Below are positions 8,505 to 20,340 of a stretch of 64,000 nt of DNA, piece after piece. Numbering within the stretch: position 1 is the stretch's first letter; every line of letters starts with the position of its first letter. The position numbers were made by a program, and so were the translations under genes. The notes under the pieces were generated by a model, which was given only the letters and a program-made list of their open reading frames with translations, did no database searches and was not told the origin of the DNA. This DNA is from Terrabacter tumescens. Lineage in GTDB: Bacteria; Actinomycetota; Actinomycetes; Actinomycetales; Dermatophilaceae. Location: assembly GCF_014646815.1 (NCBI RefSeq), contig NZ_BMNZ01000005.1:350415-414414 (forward strand), in the 5' to 3' direction.

Positions 8505-8544
8505 GTCCCGCCCGGTCCCGCCCGGTCCCGCCCGGTCCCGACCC
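8505..8544. repeat. Tandem 10-bp repeat, four copies
   Basis: GTCCCGCCCG is repeated head to tail, with the last copy altered to GTCCCGACCC. It lies just after the DUF4235 stop and before the 3' end of the convergent ATPase remnant. No gene is present in this gap. Confidence 0.8.
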
Positions 8545-8551
8545 GCTCCGG

Positions 8552-9187
8552 CTACGCCGGTGCGACTCCGTCCCGTCGGCGCGCACCGGGGCGCAACGCC
8601 TTGTGGGCCCGGTCGACGAGCACGACGGCCGGTACCGCCGCCAGCGCGACGACCCACCCCACGGGCGGCGGCACCGATCCGCCGAGCAGGCTGGCGGCAG
8701 CCGGCCAGCCGAGGATGACGGCCAGGAAGACGAGCTCGACGGCCACCGCGAGCAGCAGCAGCCGGTTGCCCCGCAGCGAGGGCCGCCCCACCGGTCGGCT
8801 CGCGCTCCGGCAGGCGAACGCGTTGGCGAGCTGGCCGAGCACGACCGCGGCGAAGGCCGCCCCCGACGCCGGCGCCAGCACGTGCGCCGGTGCCGTCTGC
8901 CCGTAGCTCCAGCCGCCGAGCGTCAGGACGCCGACGAAGGCCAGCATCTCGACGACCGCCTCGGTCGGGCCGAGGACGAGCAGGGCCCGGCGCAGCAGCC
9001 CGAGGTCGACGAGCGGCCCCGAGCGCATCGGCTCGATCATGACGCGCGGGCTGGCCGGCTCGGCGCCGAGCGCGAGAGCGGGCAGCAGGTCGGTGCCGAT
9101 GTCCAGGGCGAGGATCTGCAGCACCGACAGGGCGAGCGGCAGGTGCCCGGCCGTCAGCGACCACAGCACGAACGAGCACTGCCCTTC
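8552..9187 (-). pseudogene. 5'-truncated P-type cation ATPase, C-terminal membrane part only
   Basis: About 210 codons encode only the C-terminal transmembrane domain of a P-type ATPase: FVLWSLTAGHLPLALSVLQILALDIGTDLLPALALGAEP is the conserved M5-M6 region of Ca2+/CtpF-type pumps, followed by LGPTEAVVEMLAFVGVLTLGGW and further helices to a normal stop. The phosphorylation motif DKTGT, the nucleotide-binding domain and the first four helices are absent. Recognisable homology begins abruptly near 9187, and the upstream sequence is the ppdK promoter. Full-length relatives have roughly 850-900 residues. The reading frame stays open upstream to 9403, but that extension is not ATPase-like. It is most likely a deletion remnant; an expressed membrane fragment cannot be excluded. 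Confidence 0.8.
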
Positions 9188-9217
9188 CACGCTACGCGCG
9201 AGCCGCCGGCCGCGGAT

Positions 9218-9231
9218 GGGACCAAAGCCCC
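9218..9231. promoter_or_regulatory. DosR/DevR-like box upstream of ppdK
   Basis: GGGACCAAAGCCCC fits the DosR-type half-symmetric pattern GGGAC-N4-G-CCC. It is centred about 125 bp upstream of the ppdK start and just beyond the truncated ATPase. Binding by a DevR-type regulator is inferred from the motif and the gene content. Confidence 0.45.
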
Positions 9232-9349
9232 TGTCGGGGTCCTCTAGCGCGGACGGACGATGCACGGGAGAGACGGGTGCGGCGCGCCCGGGCCGAGCGT
9301 GCCGACCCCGAGCACGCGAAGCCTGGATGACCCGATCACTGGAGGCGCC

Positions 9350-12073
<2,724 letters not shown>

Positions 12074-12111
12074 GCACGACCGCGGGGCCGGTTCCGCGCT
12101 CTCGAGCGGGC

Positions 12112-12139
12112 ACCATCCGGTGTGCTCCCGCCGGATGGT
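12112..12139. terminator. Bidirectional hairpin between convergent ppdK and adh
   Basis: ACCATCCGG and CCGGATGGT form a perfect 9-bp stem around a 10-nt loop, 38 nt after the ppdK stop and 52 nt from the adh stop. There is no long U-tract, as is common in GC-rich actinobacteria. Confidence 0.7.
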
Positions 12140-12191
12140 TCTCTCGGCCGGGTCTTTCCCGAGGTGCCGTCCGGGCCGTCAAGGGGTGCTG

Positions 12192-13199
12192 TCAGGGCAC
12201 GAGCACGGCCGCGCCGTGCACGCGTCCCTCCTCGAGCTCGACGAGGGCGCGGTCCGCCTCGTCCAGCGGCACCGGTGTCGTGGCGACTCTCAGACCCAGC
12301 CGCTCGGCGAGCAGGAGGAACTCCTCGCCGTCCTGCCTCGTGTTGCTCGTGACGCTGCGCAGCGACCGCTCCCGGAAGAGGTGGCGCTGGTAGTCGAGCA
12401 CGGGGATGTCGCTGAGGTGGATGCCGGCCACGGCGAGCGTGCCGCCCGGCGACAGGGCCTCGAGGGCGACGGGGACGAGGTCGCCTGCGGGGGCGAAGAG
12501 GATGGCGGCGTCGAGCGGGACCGGCGGGGCGTCGGTCGGGCCGCCGACCGAGGCCGCGCCGAGCTCCGTGGCCAGCTCCCGGGCTCCCGCTCCACGGGTC
12601 AGCACGTGCACCTCGGCGCCCTGCGCGACGGCGACCTGGGCCGTGAGGTGGGCGCTGGCTCCGAAGCCGTAGATGCCGAGCCGTCCTCCCGGTGGCAGTT
12701 CGGCCCGGCGCAGCGACCGGTAGCCGATGATCCCCGCGCAGAGCAGCGGGGCCGCGTCGACGTCGGAGAACGAGGGCGGCACCCGGTAGGCGTACGCCTC
12801 GGGCACGACGGTCCACTCGGCATACCCCCCGTCGGCGTCCCAGCCGGTGTATCGCGATGCGGCACAGAGGTTCTCGCGGCCCGCGCGGCACCAGCGGCAG
12901 GAGCCGCACGTGCTCCGGAGCCACGCGACGCCGACGCGGTCGCCGGGCGCGAAGCGGTGGGCGCCGTCGCCGAGGAGCGCGACCTCGCCCACCACCTCGT
13001 GGCCGGGCACGAGCTGGTGCCGGTGCCGCGGCAGATCGCCCGTGACGACGTGCAGGTCGGTGCGACACACCCCACAGGCGCGCACGCGGACCAGCACGTC
13101 GCCGGGGCCGGGCTGCGGGACGGGCAGCTCGGCCCGGACGAGCGGGCGACGCCGTAGCGGCGCCGGCTCGTCGACGACCCACGCCTGCATCGTGCCCAC
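12192..13199 (-). CDS. Zinc-dependent alcohol dehydrogenase (AdhA-like MDR)
   Basis: The 335-residue medium-chain dehydrogenase has the catalytic-zinc motifs CGVCRTDLH and GHEVVGEV, the structural-zinc cluster [15 protein letters not shown], and a Rossmann motif [10 protein letters not shown]. It should oxidise an alcohol or reduce an aldehyde with NAD(P). GTG 13199 sits 4 nt after GAGGGAGG, while ATG 13190 is 13 nt away, so GTG is slightly preferred; the difference is three residues. It is divergent from the DUF1918-DUF1876 gene and shares a promoter region with two DosR-like boxes. Similar enzymes occur in hypoxia-induced sets, where they may dispose of reducing equivalents; that role here is inferred. 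Confidence 0.9.
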   Translation of the reverse strand: MGTMQAWVVDEPAPLRRRPLVRAELPVPQPGPGDVLVRVRACGVCRTDLHVVTGDLPRHRHQLVPGHEVVGEVALLGDGAHRFAPGDRVGVAWLRSTCGSCRWCRAGRENLCAASRYTGWDADGGYAEWTVVPEAYAYRVPPSFSDVDAAPLLCAGIIGYRSLRRAELPPGGRLGIYGFGASAHLTAQVAVAQGAEVHVLTRGAGARELATELGAASVGGPTDAPPVPLDAAILFAPAGDLVPVALEALSPGGTLAVAGIHLSDIPVLDYQRHLFRERSLRSVTSNTRQDGEEFLLLAERLGLRVATTPVPLDEADRALVELEEGRVHGAAVLVP

Positions 13200-13275
13200 G
13201 GCGCCTCCCTCGGGTCGTCGGTCGTGCGAGCGCACCACCACTGCCGATCACACCCCCGGGCGGCGGCCGCGGCAA

Positions 13276-13310
13276 GGGTCCAAGGTCCCGCCCCCGGACC
13301 CGACGGTCCC
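13276..13310. promoter_or_regulatory. Twin DosR/DevR-like boxes in divergent promoter
   Basis: Read on the minus strand, two adjacent sites are GGGACCTTGGACCC (13276-13289) and GGGACCGTCGGGTCC (13296-13310). Both fit the GGGAC-N4-G-CCC form of DosR boxes and both are near-symmetric. They lie about 80-115 bp from each of the two divergent start codons, which is suitable for controlling both genes. Confidence 0.5.
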
Positions 13311-13390
13311 ACCGGGCCGAGCCCTTCGCCCCTGAGCACCCCGACCCGTGGGGTGCTGTCCTGATCTGAGACCCGATCGAGGAGGCCATC

Positions 13391-13924
13391 GTGAGAGCAC
13401 ACGTCGGAGACCGCATCGTCCTTGCGGCAGAGCACATCGACGAACCCACCCGGGACGGGGAGGTGCTCGAGGTCCGCGGGGCCGACGGCGGGCCGCCCTT
13501 CGTCGTGCGGTGGACGGACGGGCACACCGGGCTGATCTATCCCGGGCCGGGGTCGGTGCTGCACCTCGGCGCCGCCGACGACACGGCAGCAGCCGCACCC
13601 GCAACCCCCGCAGCCCCCGCAGCCCCCGCGGGCACGACCGGTCACGAGCCGACGCAGCACCTGCGCGAGTGGCAGGTCCGCGTCTCGCTGCTCGAGGCCG
13701 GTGACGACACGAGCGCCACGGTGGTGCTCGTCGCCGACCCGCCCGACCGGATCAGCGCCAAGGGGTCGAGCCACCGCTCGGCCGACGACACGGCGGACCG
13801 CCGGATCGGCGACGAGGTCGCCGTCGCGCGGGCGCTGCGCCACCTGGCCGACCAGCTGATCGGCGACGCGGAGCACGACATCGAGGAGCGCACGGGCGAG
13901 GAGGCGCACGTCCGGACGACGTGA
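13391..13924 (+). CDS. DUF1918-DUF1876 fusion protein
   Basis: The 177-residue protein joins an N-terminal DUF1918 domain (MRAHVGDRIVLAAEHID...FVVRWTDGHTGLIYPGPGSVL, residues 1-60) through an Ala/Pro linker (about 65-85) to a DUF1876 domain (WQVRVSLLEAGDDTSATVVL...GDEVAVARALRHLADQLIGDAEHDIEE). DUF1876 includes the mycobacterial DosR-regulon protein Rv1738, which resembles ribosome hibernation factors in fold. DUF1918 is a small SH3-like barrel. GTG 13391 has GGAGG 5 nt upstream. The DosR-like boxes 81 bp upstream fit the Rv1738 parallel. A translation-quieting role in dormancy is a hypothesis. A second, stand-alone DUF1918 gene lies at 17546. Confidence 0.9.
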   Translation: MRAHVGDRIVLAAEHIDEPTRDGEVLEVRGADGGPPFVVRWTDGHTGLIYPGPGSVLHLGAADDTAAAAPATPAAPAAPAGTTGHEPTQHLREWQVRVSLLEAGDDTSATVVLVADPPDRISAKGSSHRSADDTADRRIGDEVAVARALRHLADQLIGDAEHDIEERTGEEAHVRTT

Positions 13925-13958
13925 CGCGCCGGCCGCCGACAGCAGGGCGCCCGCGGAC

Positions 13959-14669
13959 TCAGCCGTCGCCGATGCGGACGAGCCCCGTCTCGTAGGCGAG
14001 CACGACCATCTGCACCCGGTCGCGCAGGCCGAGCTTGGCCAGGACGCGCCCGATGTGCGTCTTGACCGTGGCCTCGGCGACGAAGAGGGCCGCGGCGATC
14101 TCGGAGTTGTTGAGGCCCCGACCGACCGCCTCGAGCACCTCGCGCTCGCGCTCGGTGAGCACGTCGAGCCGGTCGAGCCCGGACGGCCGGCCCGGGCTCG
14201 CCAGCACGGGCAGGAAGCGGTCGAGCAGTCGCCGGGTGGGACCGGGCGCGACGACGGCGTCACCGGTGTGGACGGCACGGATCGCCGAGAGCAGCTCCGA
14301 CGGTCCGGCGTCCTTGAGCAGGAAGCCTGCTGCTCCCGCGCGCAGCGCCGCGTAGACGTACTCGTCGAGGTCGAAGGTCGTCAGGACGAGCACCTTCGGG
14401 GTCTCGCCGCGGTCGACGATGCGACGGGTCGCCTCGATGCCGTCGAGCCGGGGCATCCGGATGTCCATGAGCACGACGTCGACGGCGCGCCCGGGCAGCG
14501 CGTCGAGGGCGGCCTGCCCGTCGGCGCACTCGGCGACGACGTCGATGTCGGGCTCGGCGTCGAGCACCATGCGGAAGCCGGCCCGCACGAGGGCCTGGTC
14601 GTCGACGATCATCACCCTCGTCGGGCGGTCGGTCGAGCGGTCCGTCCCGCTCCAGGTCGTGTCGGTCAC
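13959..14669 (-). CDS. NarL/LuxR-family response regulator
   Basis: The 236-residue protein has a receiver domain (VMIVDDQALVRAGFRMVLDAEPDIDVV, phospho-acceptor Asp in DVVLMDIRMPRLDG, Thr in VLVLTTFD, Lys in GFLLKDAGP) followed by a LuxR helix-turn-helix (LTEREREVLEAVGRGLNNSEIAAALFVAEATVKTHIGRVLAKLGLRDRVQ). GTG 14669 overlaps the kinase stop by 4 bp (GTGA), so the pair is translationally coupled. It should be phosphorylated by the upstream kinase and bind DNA. Targets are unknown; position within the dormancy-like cluster is suggestive but the kinase lacks GAF domains. Confidence 0.93.
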   Translation of the reverse strand: MTDTTWSGTDRSTDRPTRVMIVDDQALVRAGFRMVLDAEPDIDVVAECADGQAALDALPGRAVDVVLMDIRMPRLDGIEATRRIVDRGETPKVLVLTTFDLDEYVYAALRAGAAGFLLKDAGPSELLSAIRAVHTGDAVVAPGPTRRLLDRFLPVLASPGRPSGLDRLDVLTEREREVLEAVGRGLNNSEIAAALFVAEATVKTHIGRVLAKLGLRDRVQMVVLAYETGLVRIGDG

Positions 14670-15850
14670 TGGTCCCTCTCCGTCGGCATCGTGGCGAGCA
14701 CCTCGAAACCGCCACCGGCGCCCGGCCCGGCCGTCAGGGTGCCGCCGTGCACCGCGACGCGTTCGCGCATGCCGGCCAGCCCGTGCCCGCGCCCGTCGTC
14801 GGCGCTGCGCGCCCCGACCCCGTCGTCGCACACGCAGATCCGCATGCGCTCGTCGGTCTGCTCGACGTCCACGACGGCGCTCGCTCCCGGTCCCGCGTGC
14901 TTGATGACGTTGGTCAGCGACTCCTGCACGACTCGGTATGCCGCGAGGTCGAGTCCCACCGGTCGCCGCCGTTCGGCGCCCCGGACGGTCAACGTCACCG
15001 GCACCCCTGCTGCGCGCACCCCGGCCACGAGGTCGTCGAGCTGGGCCACGCCACCGGTCGGTGCGAGCTCGACACCGGACTCCGGGTCACGGAGCACCCC
15101 GACGAGGCGCCGGGTCTCGCCGAGCGCGTCGCGGGCGGTCGCACCGATGGTCTCGAGCGCGCCCACCGAGCGGGCGAGCGCGCCCTCGGGACTGCGCTCG
15201 GCGGCATACGCGGCGCCGTCGGCCTGCACGACGATGACCGACAGCGCGTGCGCCACGACGTCGTGCATCTCGCGCGCGACGGCCGCCCGCTCCTGCTGGG
15301 CGGCGAGCCGCAGCTCCTGCTCCCGCTCGCGCTCGACGCGCTCGGCCCGGTCCTGGAGGTCGGCGAGGCGCTGGAGCCGGGCCCGCTTGAGGTCACCGAG
15401 CGCCCACGCGGCGAGCGACGCGGCCGCGCACGCGAGGAAGGTGAAGGTGAACTCGGCCGCGCCCGGCACGCGACCGGACGGGGCCGTGAAGCGGAGGCCG
15501 GCGATGGCGGAGCCGAGCGCCGCGACGCCGAGCCCGGCGAGGCGCACCCCGCGGCGGCGGTCGTAGGCGGCGAGGGAGTAGAGCGCGACGAGGAAGGCGA
15601 CGTCACCCGGCAGCAGGTTGCTCGTCGGGATGACACGGACGGCAAGCGCGATGCTGACGACGGCGAAGGCGACGGCGGGGTGCGAGCGCCGCCAGATGAG
15701 CGCGAGCGACGACACCCCCACGACCGCCCAGCCCCACCCCTGGCCCTCGCCGAGCAGGACGAGGCCCAGCAGCGCGAGGACGACGGCGAGCGGGACGTCG
15801 AAGAGGAGCGGCCGCCGCTGCAGCCACTCGTAGACGCGTCCCTCGTTCAC
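14666..15850 (-). CDS. DesK/NarX-type membrane sensor histidine kinase
   Basis: The 394-residue kinase has four to five N-terminal transmembrane segments (about 15-155), a coiled-coil linker rich in Arg/Glu (ARLQRLADLQDRAERVEREREQE), the HisKA_3 phospho-acceptor motif AREMHDVVAHALSVIVVQADG (His about 205), and a HATPase domain with VVQESLTNVIKHA, CDDGVG and GHGLAGMRERV. There is no periplasmic domain of any size, so it probably senses membrane state or an intramembrane cue. GTG 15850 follows a leaderless TAGGCT box. It is the partner of the response regulator at 13959-14669. Confidence 0.93.
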   Translation of the reverse strand: MNEGRVYEWLQRRPLLFDVPLAVVLALLGLVLLGEGQGWGWAVVGVSSLALIWRRSHPAVAFAVVSIALAVRVIPTSNLLPGDVAFLVALYSLAAYDRRRGVRLAGLGVAALGSAIAGLRFTAPSGRVPGAAEFTFTFLACAAASLAAWALGDLKRARLQRLADLQDRAERVEREREQELRLAAQQERAAVAREMHDVVAHALSVIVVQADGAAYAAERSPEGALARSVGALETIGATARDALGETRRLVGVLRDPESGVELAPTGGVAQLDDLVAGVRAAGVPVTLTVRGAERRRPVGLDLAAYRVVQESLTNVIKHAGPGASAVVDVEQTDERMRICVCDDGVGARSADDGRGHGLAGMRERVAVHGGTLTAGPGAGGGFEVLATMPTERDQ

Positions 15851-15856
15851 GCCCCG

Positions 15857-15862
15857 AGCCTA
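15857..15862 (-). promoter_or_regulatory. Leaderless -10 box TAGGCT for sensor kinase
   Basis: On the minus strand TAGGCT ends 6 nt before GTG 15850 with no Shine-Dalgarno between them. Confidence 0.6.
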
Positions 15863-16019
15863 CGAGGGCCGCTCCGAGCCGTCGTCAGACCACGGTCGCA
15901 GACGTGGGACGACCGCACGACGGGAGGCCGAGAGGATGCCCTGTCTCGATCGTCACGCCGTGAACCCCGCCCGGCGCCCACCCGCTCGGAGGACGATGGA
16001 GGTGGACCGAGGAGTGGCC

Positions 16020-17456
16020 ATGGACCGTCACGAACGACCTGCGAGACCTGCGACGCCGGCGAGGGCGGCACGCTCCGGACCGGCTCCGGCCCTGACGTTC
16101 CTCGGGGCGGCCGGCACCGTCACGGGCAGCAAGTTCCTGCTCGAGGGCGAGGGCGCGAGGCTCATGGTCGACTGCGGCCTCTACCAGGGCGAGCGGCGCT
16201 GGCGGGCGCTCAACTGGGAGGCCCCGCCCGTCGACCCGGCGTCGGTCGACGCCGTCGCCCTGAGCCATGCCCACCTCGACCACTGCGGCTACCTCCCCGC
16301 GCTCGTCCGGGGCGGCTTCGCCGGCCCGGTCCACGCGACGGCCGGGACCGCAGCACTGGCGGCGGTCATCCTGCGCGACAGCGCGCACCTGCAGGAGGAT
16401 GAGGCCGAGGGTGCGCGGCGCGGTGGCTGGTCCAAGCACGACCCGCCCCTCCCGCTCTACACCGTGGCCGACGCCGACGAGGCCATCGCCGCCCTGCGTC
16501 CCGTGGGCGACGCGGTGGTACGCGTGGGGTCGGCGGGCGCCACGACGGTGACCTTCGTGCCGGCCGGGCACATCCTCGGCTCCTCGAGCGTGCTCGTGGA
16601 GATGGGTGAGGCGAGCGTGCTCTTCTCCGGCGACCTCGGACGGCCGGACCACCCGGTCCTGCGGCCGCGGGCCCGCCCGCCGGCGGCGCGCACCGTCGTC
16701 GTCGAGTCGACGTACGGCGACCGCACCCATCCCGAGGTCGACCCCGAGCACCGCGTCATGGCCGACGCGATCCGGCGCACCATCCGGCGCGGCGGCAGCG
16801 TCGTCGTGCCGGCCTTCGCCGTCGACCGCACCGAGATCGTGCTGCTCGCCATCGCCGACCTCGTCGAGTCGGGCTCCATCCCCGACGTGCCCATCTGGGT
16901 CGACAGCCCGATGGCTCTCGCCGCGCTCGAGATCTACCGTGACCCCGCGCACGCGGGGGAGGTCCGTCCCGAGGCCCTCGAGCGGCTGCGCCGGCTGTCC
17001 GGGCTGCGCGAGGCGCACAGCGCCGAGGAGTCGATGCGGCTCAACACCCCGGGCACCCCGTGCATCATCGTGTCGGCGTCCGGCATGGCCACCGGCGGCC
17101 GGGTCGTGCACCACCTGCGCCACCTGCTCCCCCAGGCGCGCAACACCGTGCTCCTCACCGGCTACCAGGCCATCGGCACCCGCGGCCGCGACCTGCAGGA
17201 GGGGGTCCGCGAGCTGAAGATGTCCGGGCACTACGTGCCGGTGCGCGCCGAGGTCGTGACGCTCGACGAGTTCTCGGTTCACGCCGACGCCGACGAGCTG
17301 CTCACCTGGATCGGCGAGATGCCGCAACCGCCGGAGAGCGTCCACGTCGTCCACGGGGAGCCGGCGGCCGCACGGGCGCTGGCGGACGGCATACGCGATC
17401 GGTTCGACTGTGCCGTCTCGGTGCCCCGCTACTGCGAGCGGGTGCTGCTCGACTGA
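16020..17456 (+). CDS. MBL-fold/beta-CASP RNase-like metallohydrolase
   Basis: The 478-residue protein has the metallo-beta-lactamase core (FLGAAGTVTGSKFLLEGEG, SHAHLDHCGYLPAL, GHILGSSSVLVEM, FSGDLGR), the beta-CASP insert with ESTYGDR, and the C-terminal RNA-specificity part (SASGMATGGRVVHHL, TGYQAIGTRGR, EFSVHADADELLTW). This arrangement is that of CPSF73-like ribonucleases (YSH1/KH-CPSF type), so it should cleave RNA with two zinc ions. ATG 16020 follows GAGGAG; an earlier ATG at 15996 is possible. It sits between the two-component system and a DUF1918 gene. Homologues are common beside stress/dormancy genes in actinobacteria, by my recollection. Confidence 0.92.
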   Translation: MDRHERPARPATPARAARSGPAPALTFLGAAGTVTGSKFLLEGEGARLMVDCGLYQGERRWRALNWEAPPVDPASVDAVALSHAHLDHCGYLPALVRGGFAGPVHATAGTAALAAVILRDSAHLQEDEAEGARRGGWSKHDPPLPLYTVADADEAIAALRPVGDAVVRVGSAGATTVTFVPAGHILGSSSVLVEMGEASVLFSGDLGRPDHPVLRPRARPPAARTVVVESTYGDRTHPEVDPEHRVMADAIRRTIRRGGSVVVPAFAVDRTEIVLLAIADLVESGSIPDVPIWVDSPMALAALEIYRDPAHAGEVRPEALERLRRLSGLREAHSAEESMRLNTPGTPCIIVSASGMATGGRVVHHLRHLLPQARNTVLLTGYQAIGTRGRDLQEGVRELKMSGHYVPVRAEVVTLDEFSVHADADELLTWIGEMPQPPESVHVVHGEPAAARALADGIRDRFDCAVSVPRYCERVLLD

Positions 17457-17545
17457 GGTCGGTCGGTCGCGGCCCGCGAAGTCCTTCCGGAGCGGGTCCG
17501 GAGGTGGTGTCCTAGGAGGGGATCCCCAGCGCGAGGAGGTGTGCC

Positions 17546-17755
17546 ATGGAGGCACGGGTCGGTGACCGCATCACGATGGCCGCGGAGCACGTCGGTCAGA
17601 GCACGCGCGAGGGGGTCATCCGCGAGGTCAAGGGCGCGGGCGGCGCGCCTCCCTACGTCGTCGAGTGGGCCGACGGGCACACCGGCCTCATCCACCCGGG
17701 ACCCGGCTCGGTGCTGCGCTGCGAGCACCCCGACGACGAGCCCGCGACCAGCTAG
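17546..17755 (+). CDS. Stand-alone DUF1918 protein
   Basis: The 69-residue protein (MEARVGDRITMAAEHVG...YVVEWADGHTGLIHPGPGSVLRCE) is nearly collinear with the first 60 residues of the 13391 fusion and lacks its DUF1876 part. ATG 17546 is preceded by GAGGAGG. Its stop codon abuts the stop of convergent hutI with no bases between, so any terminator must lie within coding sequence. The two copies suggest duplication with loss or gain of the second domain. Molecular function unknown. Confidence 0.9.
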   Translation: MEARVGDRITMAAEHVGQSTREGVIREVKGAGGAPPYVVEWADGHTGLIHPGPGSVLRCEHPDDEPATS

Positions 17756-19009
17756 TCAGAGGTCGAGCGCGCGCACGATCGGCACCCCGGCGCGGTAGGC
17801 GAGGTGCAGGTGGCTCGGCGCGTCGAGCACGGTCAGCTCGGCCGGCTGCCCCGGCGCGACTCGTCGGTCGAGACCGAGCGAACGGGCCGACACGGCCGTG
17901 GCCGCGTGCAGCGCCTCGGCCGGCGTCATCCCCATCTCGCGGACCGCGAGGGCGATGGCGAGCGGGATCGACGAGGAGTAGCACGTTCCGGGGTTGCAGT
18001 CGCTCGCCAGCGCGACGTCGACGCCCGCGTCGATGAGGGCCCGCGCGTCGGGGTAGGGCGAGCGCGTCGAGAACTCGACCCCGGGCAGCAGCGTCGCGAC
18101 CGTCGTCCCGCGCGCGGCGACGAGGGCCTCGACGTCGGCGGCGTCGAGGAAGGTGCAGTGGTCGACGCTGCGCGCACCGAGCTCGCAGGCGAGGCGGACC
18201 CCCGGTCCGTGGCCCAGCTGGTTGCCGTGGACGCGAAGGGACAGGCCCGCGGCCCGGCCGGCCTCGAGGATCGTGCGGGCCTCGTCGCCGTCGAAGGCGT
18301 GCGCGGAGTGCGGCTCGCAGAAGACGTCGATGCTCTCGGCGAGCGCGGTAGGCCCGTCCGCGACGACCGCGTCGAGCATCGGGCCGGTCACGAGGTCGAC
18401 GTAGGCCGCCCGCCGCGTCGCGTACTCGCGCGGCACGACGTGCGCGCCGAGGAAGGTCGTGTGCGGGGTGAGCTCGCGGGCGATGCGCAGGCTGCGCAGC
18501 TCGTCCTCGAGGGTCAGGCCGTAGCCGCTCTTGATCTCGACGGTCGTCGTGCCCTGGGCGCGCATCTCGGCGACGCGGCCCGCGACGAGGGCGCGCAGCT
18601 CGTCGTCGCTCGCGGCGCGGGTGGCCGCGACCGAGACGGCGATGCCCCCGCCGTCGTACGGCGTGCCGGTCATGCGCGCGGCGAACTCCGCCGAGCGGTC
18701 GCCGGCGAAGACGAGGTGCGAGTGCGAGTCGACGAAGCCGGGGATGACCGCGCGTCTCCCCAGGTCGCGCCGCTCGTCGGCGTCGGGTGCCTCGGCGGCG
18801 GGGCCGACCCACTCGATCCGCGCGTCCGCGCCGGACCCGCTGACGATCACCGCGGCGTCGCGGACGATGCCGAGCAGGGCGTCACCCGGGTCGGTCTGGC
18901 CCTCGCCCCGGGCCGCGTCGTTCGTCGTCAGCTCGGCGATGCCGGTGAGGAGCAGGGTCGTGCCGGCACCCGCACCGGCATTCACTCCGTCACTCACACC
19001 GTCACTCAC
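17756..19009 (-). CDS. hutI: Imidazolonepropionase
   Basis: The 417-residue amidohydrolase hydrolyses 4-imidazolone-5-propionate to N-formimino-L-glutamate, the third step of histidine degradation. It shows the metal motif [16 protein letters not shown], the substrate loop [16 protein letters not shown], and [24 protein letters not shown] and [18 protein letters not shown] 19009 overlaps the hutF stop by 4 bp. The N-terminus is encoded by GTGAGTGACGG repeated twice, so GTG 18997 or GTG 18985 could also start. It is the last gene of the M20-hutF-hutI operon. Confidence 0.97.
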   Translation of the reverse strand: MSDGVSDGVNAGAGAGTTLLLTGIAELTTNDAARGEGQTDPGDALLGIVRDAAVIVSGSGADARIEWVGPAAEAPDADERRDLGRRAVIPGFVDSHSHLVFAGDRSAEFAARMTGTPYDGGGIAVSVAATRAASDDELRALVAGRVAEMRAQGTTTVEIKSGYGLTLEDELRSLRIARELTPHTTFLGAHVVPREYATRRAAYVDLVTGPMLDAVVADGPTALAESIDVFCEPHSAHAFDGDEARTILEAGRAAGLSLRVHGNQLGHGPGVRLACELGARSVDHCTFLDAADVEALVAARGTTVATLLPGVEFSTRSPYPDARALIDAGVDVALASDCNPGTCYSSSIPLAIALAVREMGMTPAEALHAATAVSARSLGLDRRVAPGQPAELTVLDAPSHLHLAYRAGVPIVRALDL

Positions 19010-20340
19010 ACCGGGACCCCGCCGGCGACGCGGTCGATGGCGGCGCCGAGCAGACGGCCCACGTCACCGATCCGGTGGTGGCCGTCGCTGACGACGACGT
19101 CACCTCCGACGACGACGGTCGAGACGTCGGAGGCCACGCACGCGTAGATGATCTGGTCGTAGGCGGCGCCGGCGGTGTTGACCGTGTCCGTGCGCACCGT
19201 GACGAAGTCGGCGAGCGCGCCCTTGCTCAGGTGACCACCGTCGGACCAGCCGAGGGAGCGGTAGCCGTTGAACGAGGCCGCGAGGAGCAGGTCGTTGGCC
19301 GAGAAGCGGTCGCGCTCGTTGGTGATGAGCCGCTCGTGCATCTCGAGACCGCGCAGCTCCTCGAAGGGGTCGATGATGACGTGCTGGTCAGAGCCCAGCG
19401 AGAGCGGGCTGCCGGCGTCGTGCAGGGCCCGGGCCGGCCCGATGCCGTCGGCGAGGTCGCGCTCGGTCGTCGGGCAGAAGCAGGCGCCGGTGCCGGTGCC
19501 GCCGAGCAGCTCGATGTCGCGGTCCTCGAGGTGCGTGGCGTGCACGGCGGTCGAGTGCGCGCCGAGCGCGCCGGCCTCGTCGAGCAGCTGGGTCGGGCTC
19601 GCGCCGTAGAACATCTGGCAGGCGAGGTTCTCGCCGTGCTGCTCGGAGAGGTGGACGTGCAGCGGCAGGTCGCCCGCGGCCTCGACGACCCGGGGCAGGT
19701 CCTCGCGCTTGACCGCGCGCACCGAGTGGATGGCCGCGCCGAGGCGCACACGGTCCGTCTCGTGCCGGCGCGAGGACATGCGCTCGGCCCACGCGTCGAC
19801 GGTGCCGTCGCTGAACCGGAGCTGGCCGGGGTGCAGCTCGACGTGGCCGCCGCCGTTGAGGCCGCCCTCGAGGTAGCACGTGTCGAGCAGCGTCAGCCGG
19901 ATGCCGGCCTCGTCGGCCGCCTGGCGCACCGCGAGTCCCATGGCGTTGGGGTCGCGGTAGGGCTGGCCGCCGGGACGGTGGTGGACGTAGTGGAACTCCC
20001 CCACCACGGTGATGCCGGCCTGCACCATCTCGGCGAAGACGGCCCGCGCCAGCGCGAAGTACGTGTCGGGGTTGAGCTGCTCGGCCGCGGCGTACATCTG
20101 CTCGCGCCAGCTCCAGAAGTTGCCGCCGCCGCCGTTGACGCGCCCGCGCAGGGCACGGTGGAAGGCGTGGCTGTGGGCGTTGGCCATGCCGGGCAGGGTC
20201 ACGCCGGCGAGACGGATGTCGTCGGGCTCGGGGTCGGCGTCGACGAGGACGTCCTTGAGCAGGCCGTCCTGCGTCACGAGGCGCACCCGTCGCGCCAATC
20301 CTCCTGTGAGCCAAGCGCTCTCGCACCAGAAAGCAGTCAT
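19006..20340 (-). CDS. hutF: Formimidoylglutamate deiminase
   Basis: The 444-residue amidohydrolase converts N-formimino-L-glutamate to N-formyl-L-glutamate plus ammonia. Motifs are [19 protein letters not shown] (metal HxH), [53 protein letters not shown] and [22 protein letters not shown] 20340 overlaps the M20 hydrolase stop (ATGA) and its own stop overlaps hutI (GTGA), so the three are coupled. Presence of HutF rather than HutE/HutG formiminoglutamase shows that the five-step route through N-formylglutamate is used. This route needs a deformylase. Confidence 0.97.
   Translation of the reverse strand: MTAFWCESAWLTGGLARRVRLVTQDGLLKDVLVDADPEPDDIRLAGVTLPGMANAHSHAFHRALRGRVNGGGGNFWSWREQMYAAAEQLNPDTYFALARAVFAEMVQAGITVVGEFHYVHHRPGGQPYRDPNAMGLAVRQAADEAGIRLTLLDTCYLEGGLNGGGHVELHPGQLRFSDGTVDAWAERMSSRRHETDRVRLGAAIHSVRAVKREDLPRVVEAAGDLPLHVHLSEQHGENLACQMFYGASPTQLLDEAGALGAHSTAVHATHLEDRDIELLGGTGTGACFCPTTERDLADGIGPARALHDAGSPLSLGSDQHVIIDPFEELRGLEMHERLITNERDRFSANDLLLAASFNGYRSLGWSDGGHLSKGALADFVTVRTDTVNTAGAAYDQIIYACVASDVSTVVVGGDVVVSDGHHRIGDVGRLLGAAIDRVAGGVPV

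Noticed and set aside
13959..15850. DosR/DosS two-component system
   Set aside because: The kinase has four to five membrane helices and no GAF domains, so it is DesK/NarX-like rather than a haem-binding DosS.
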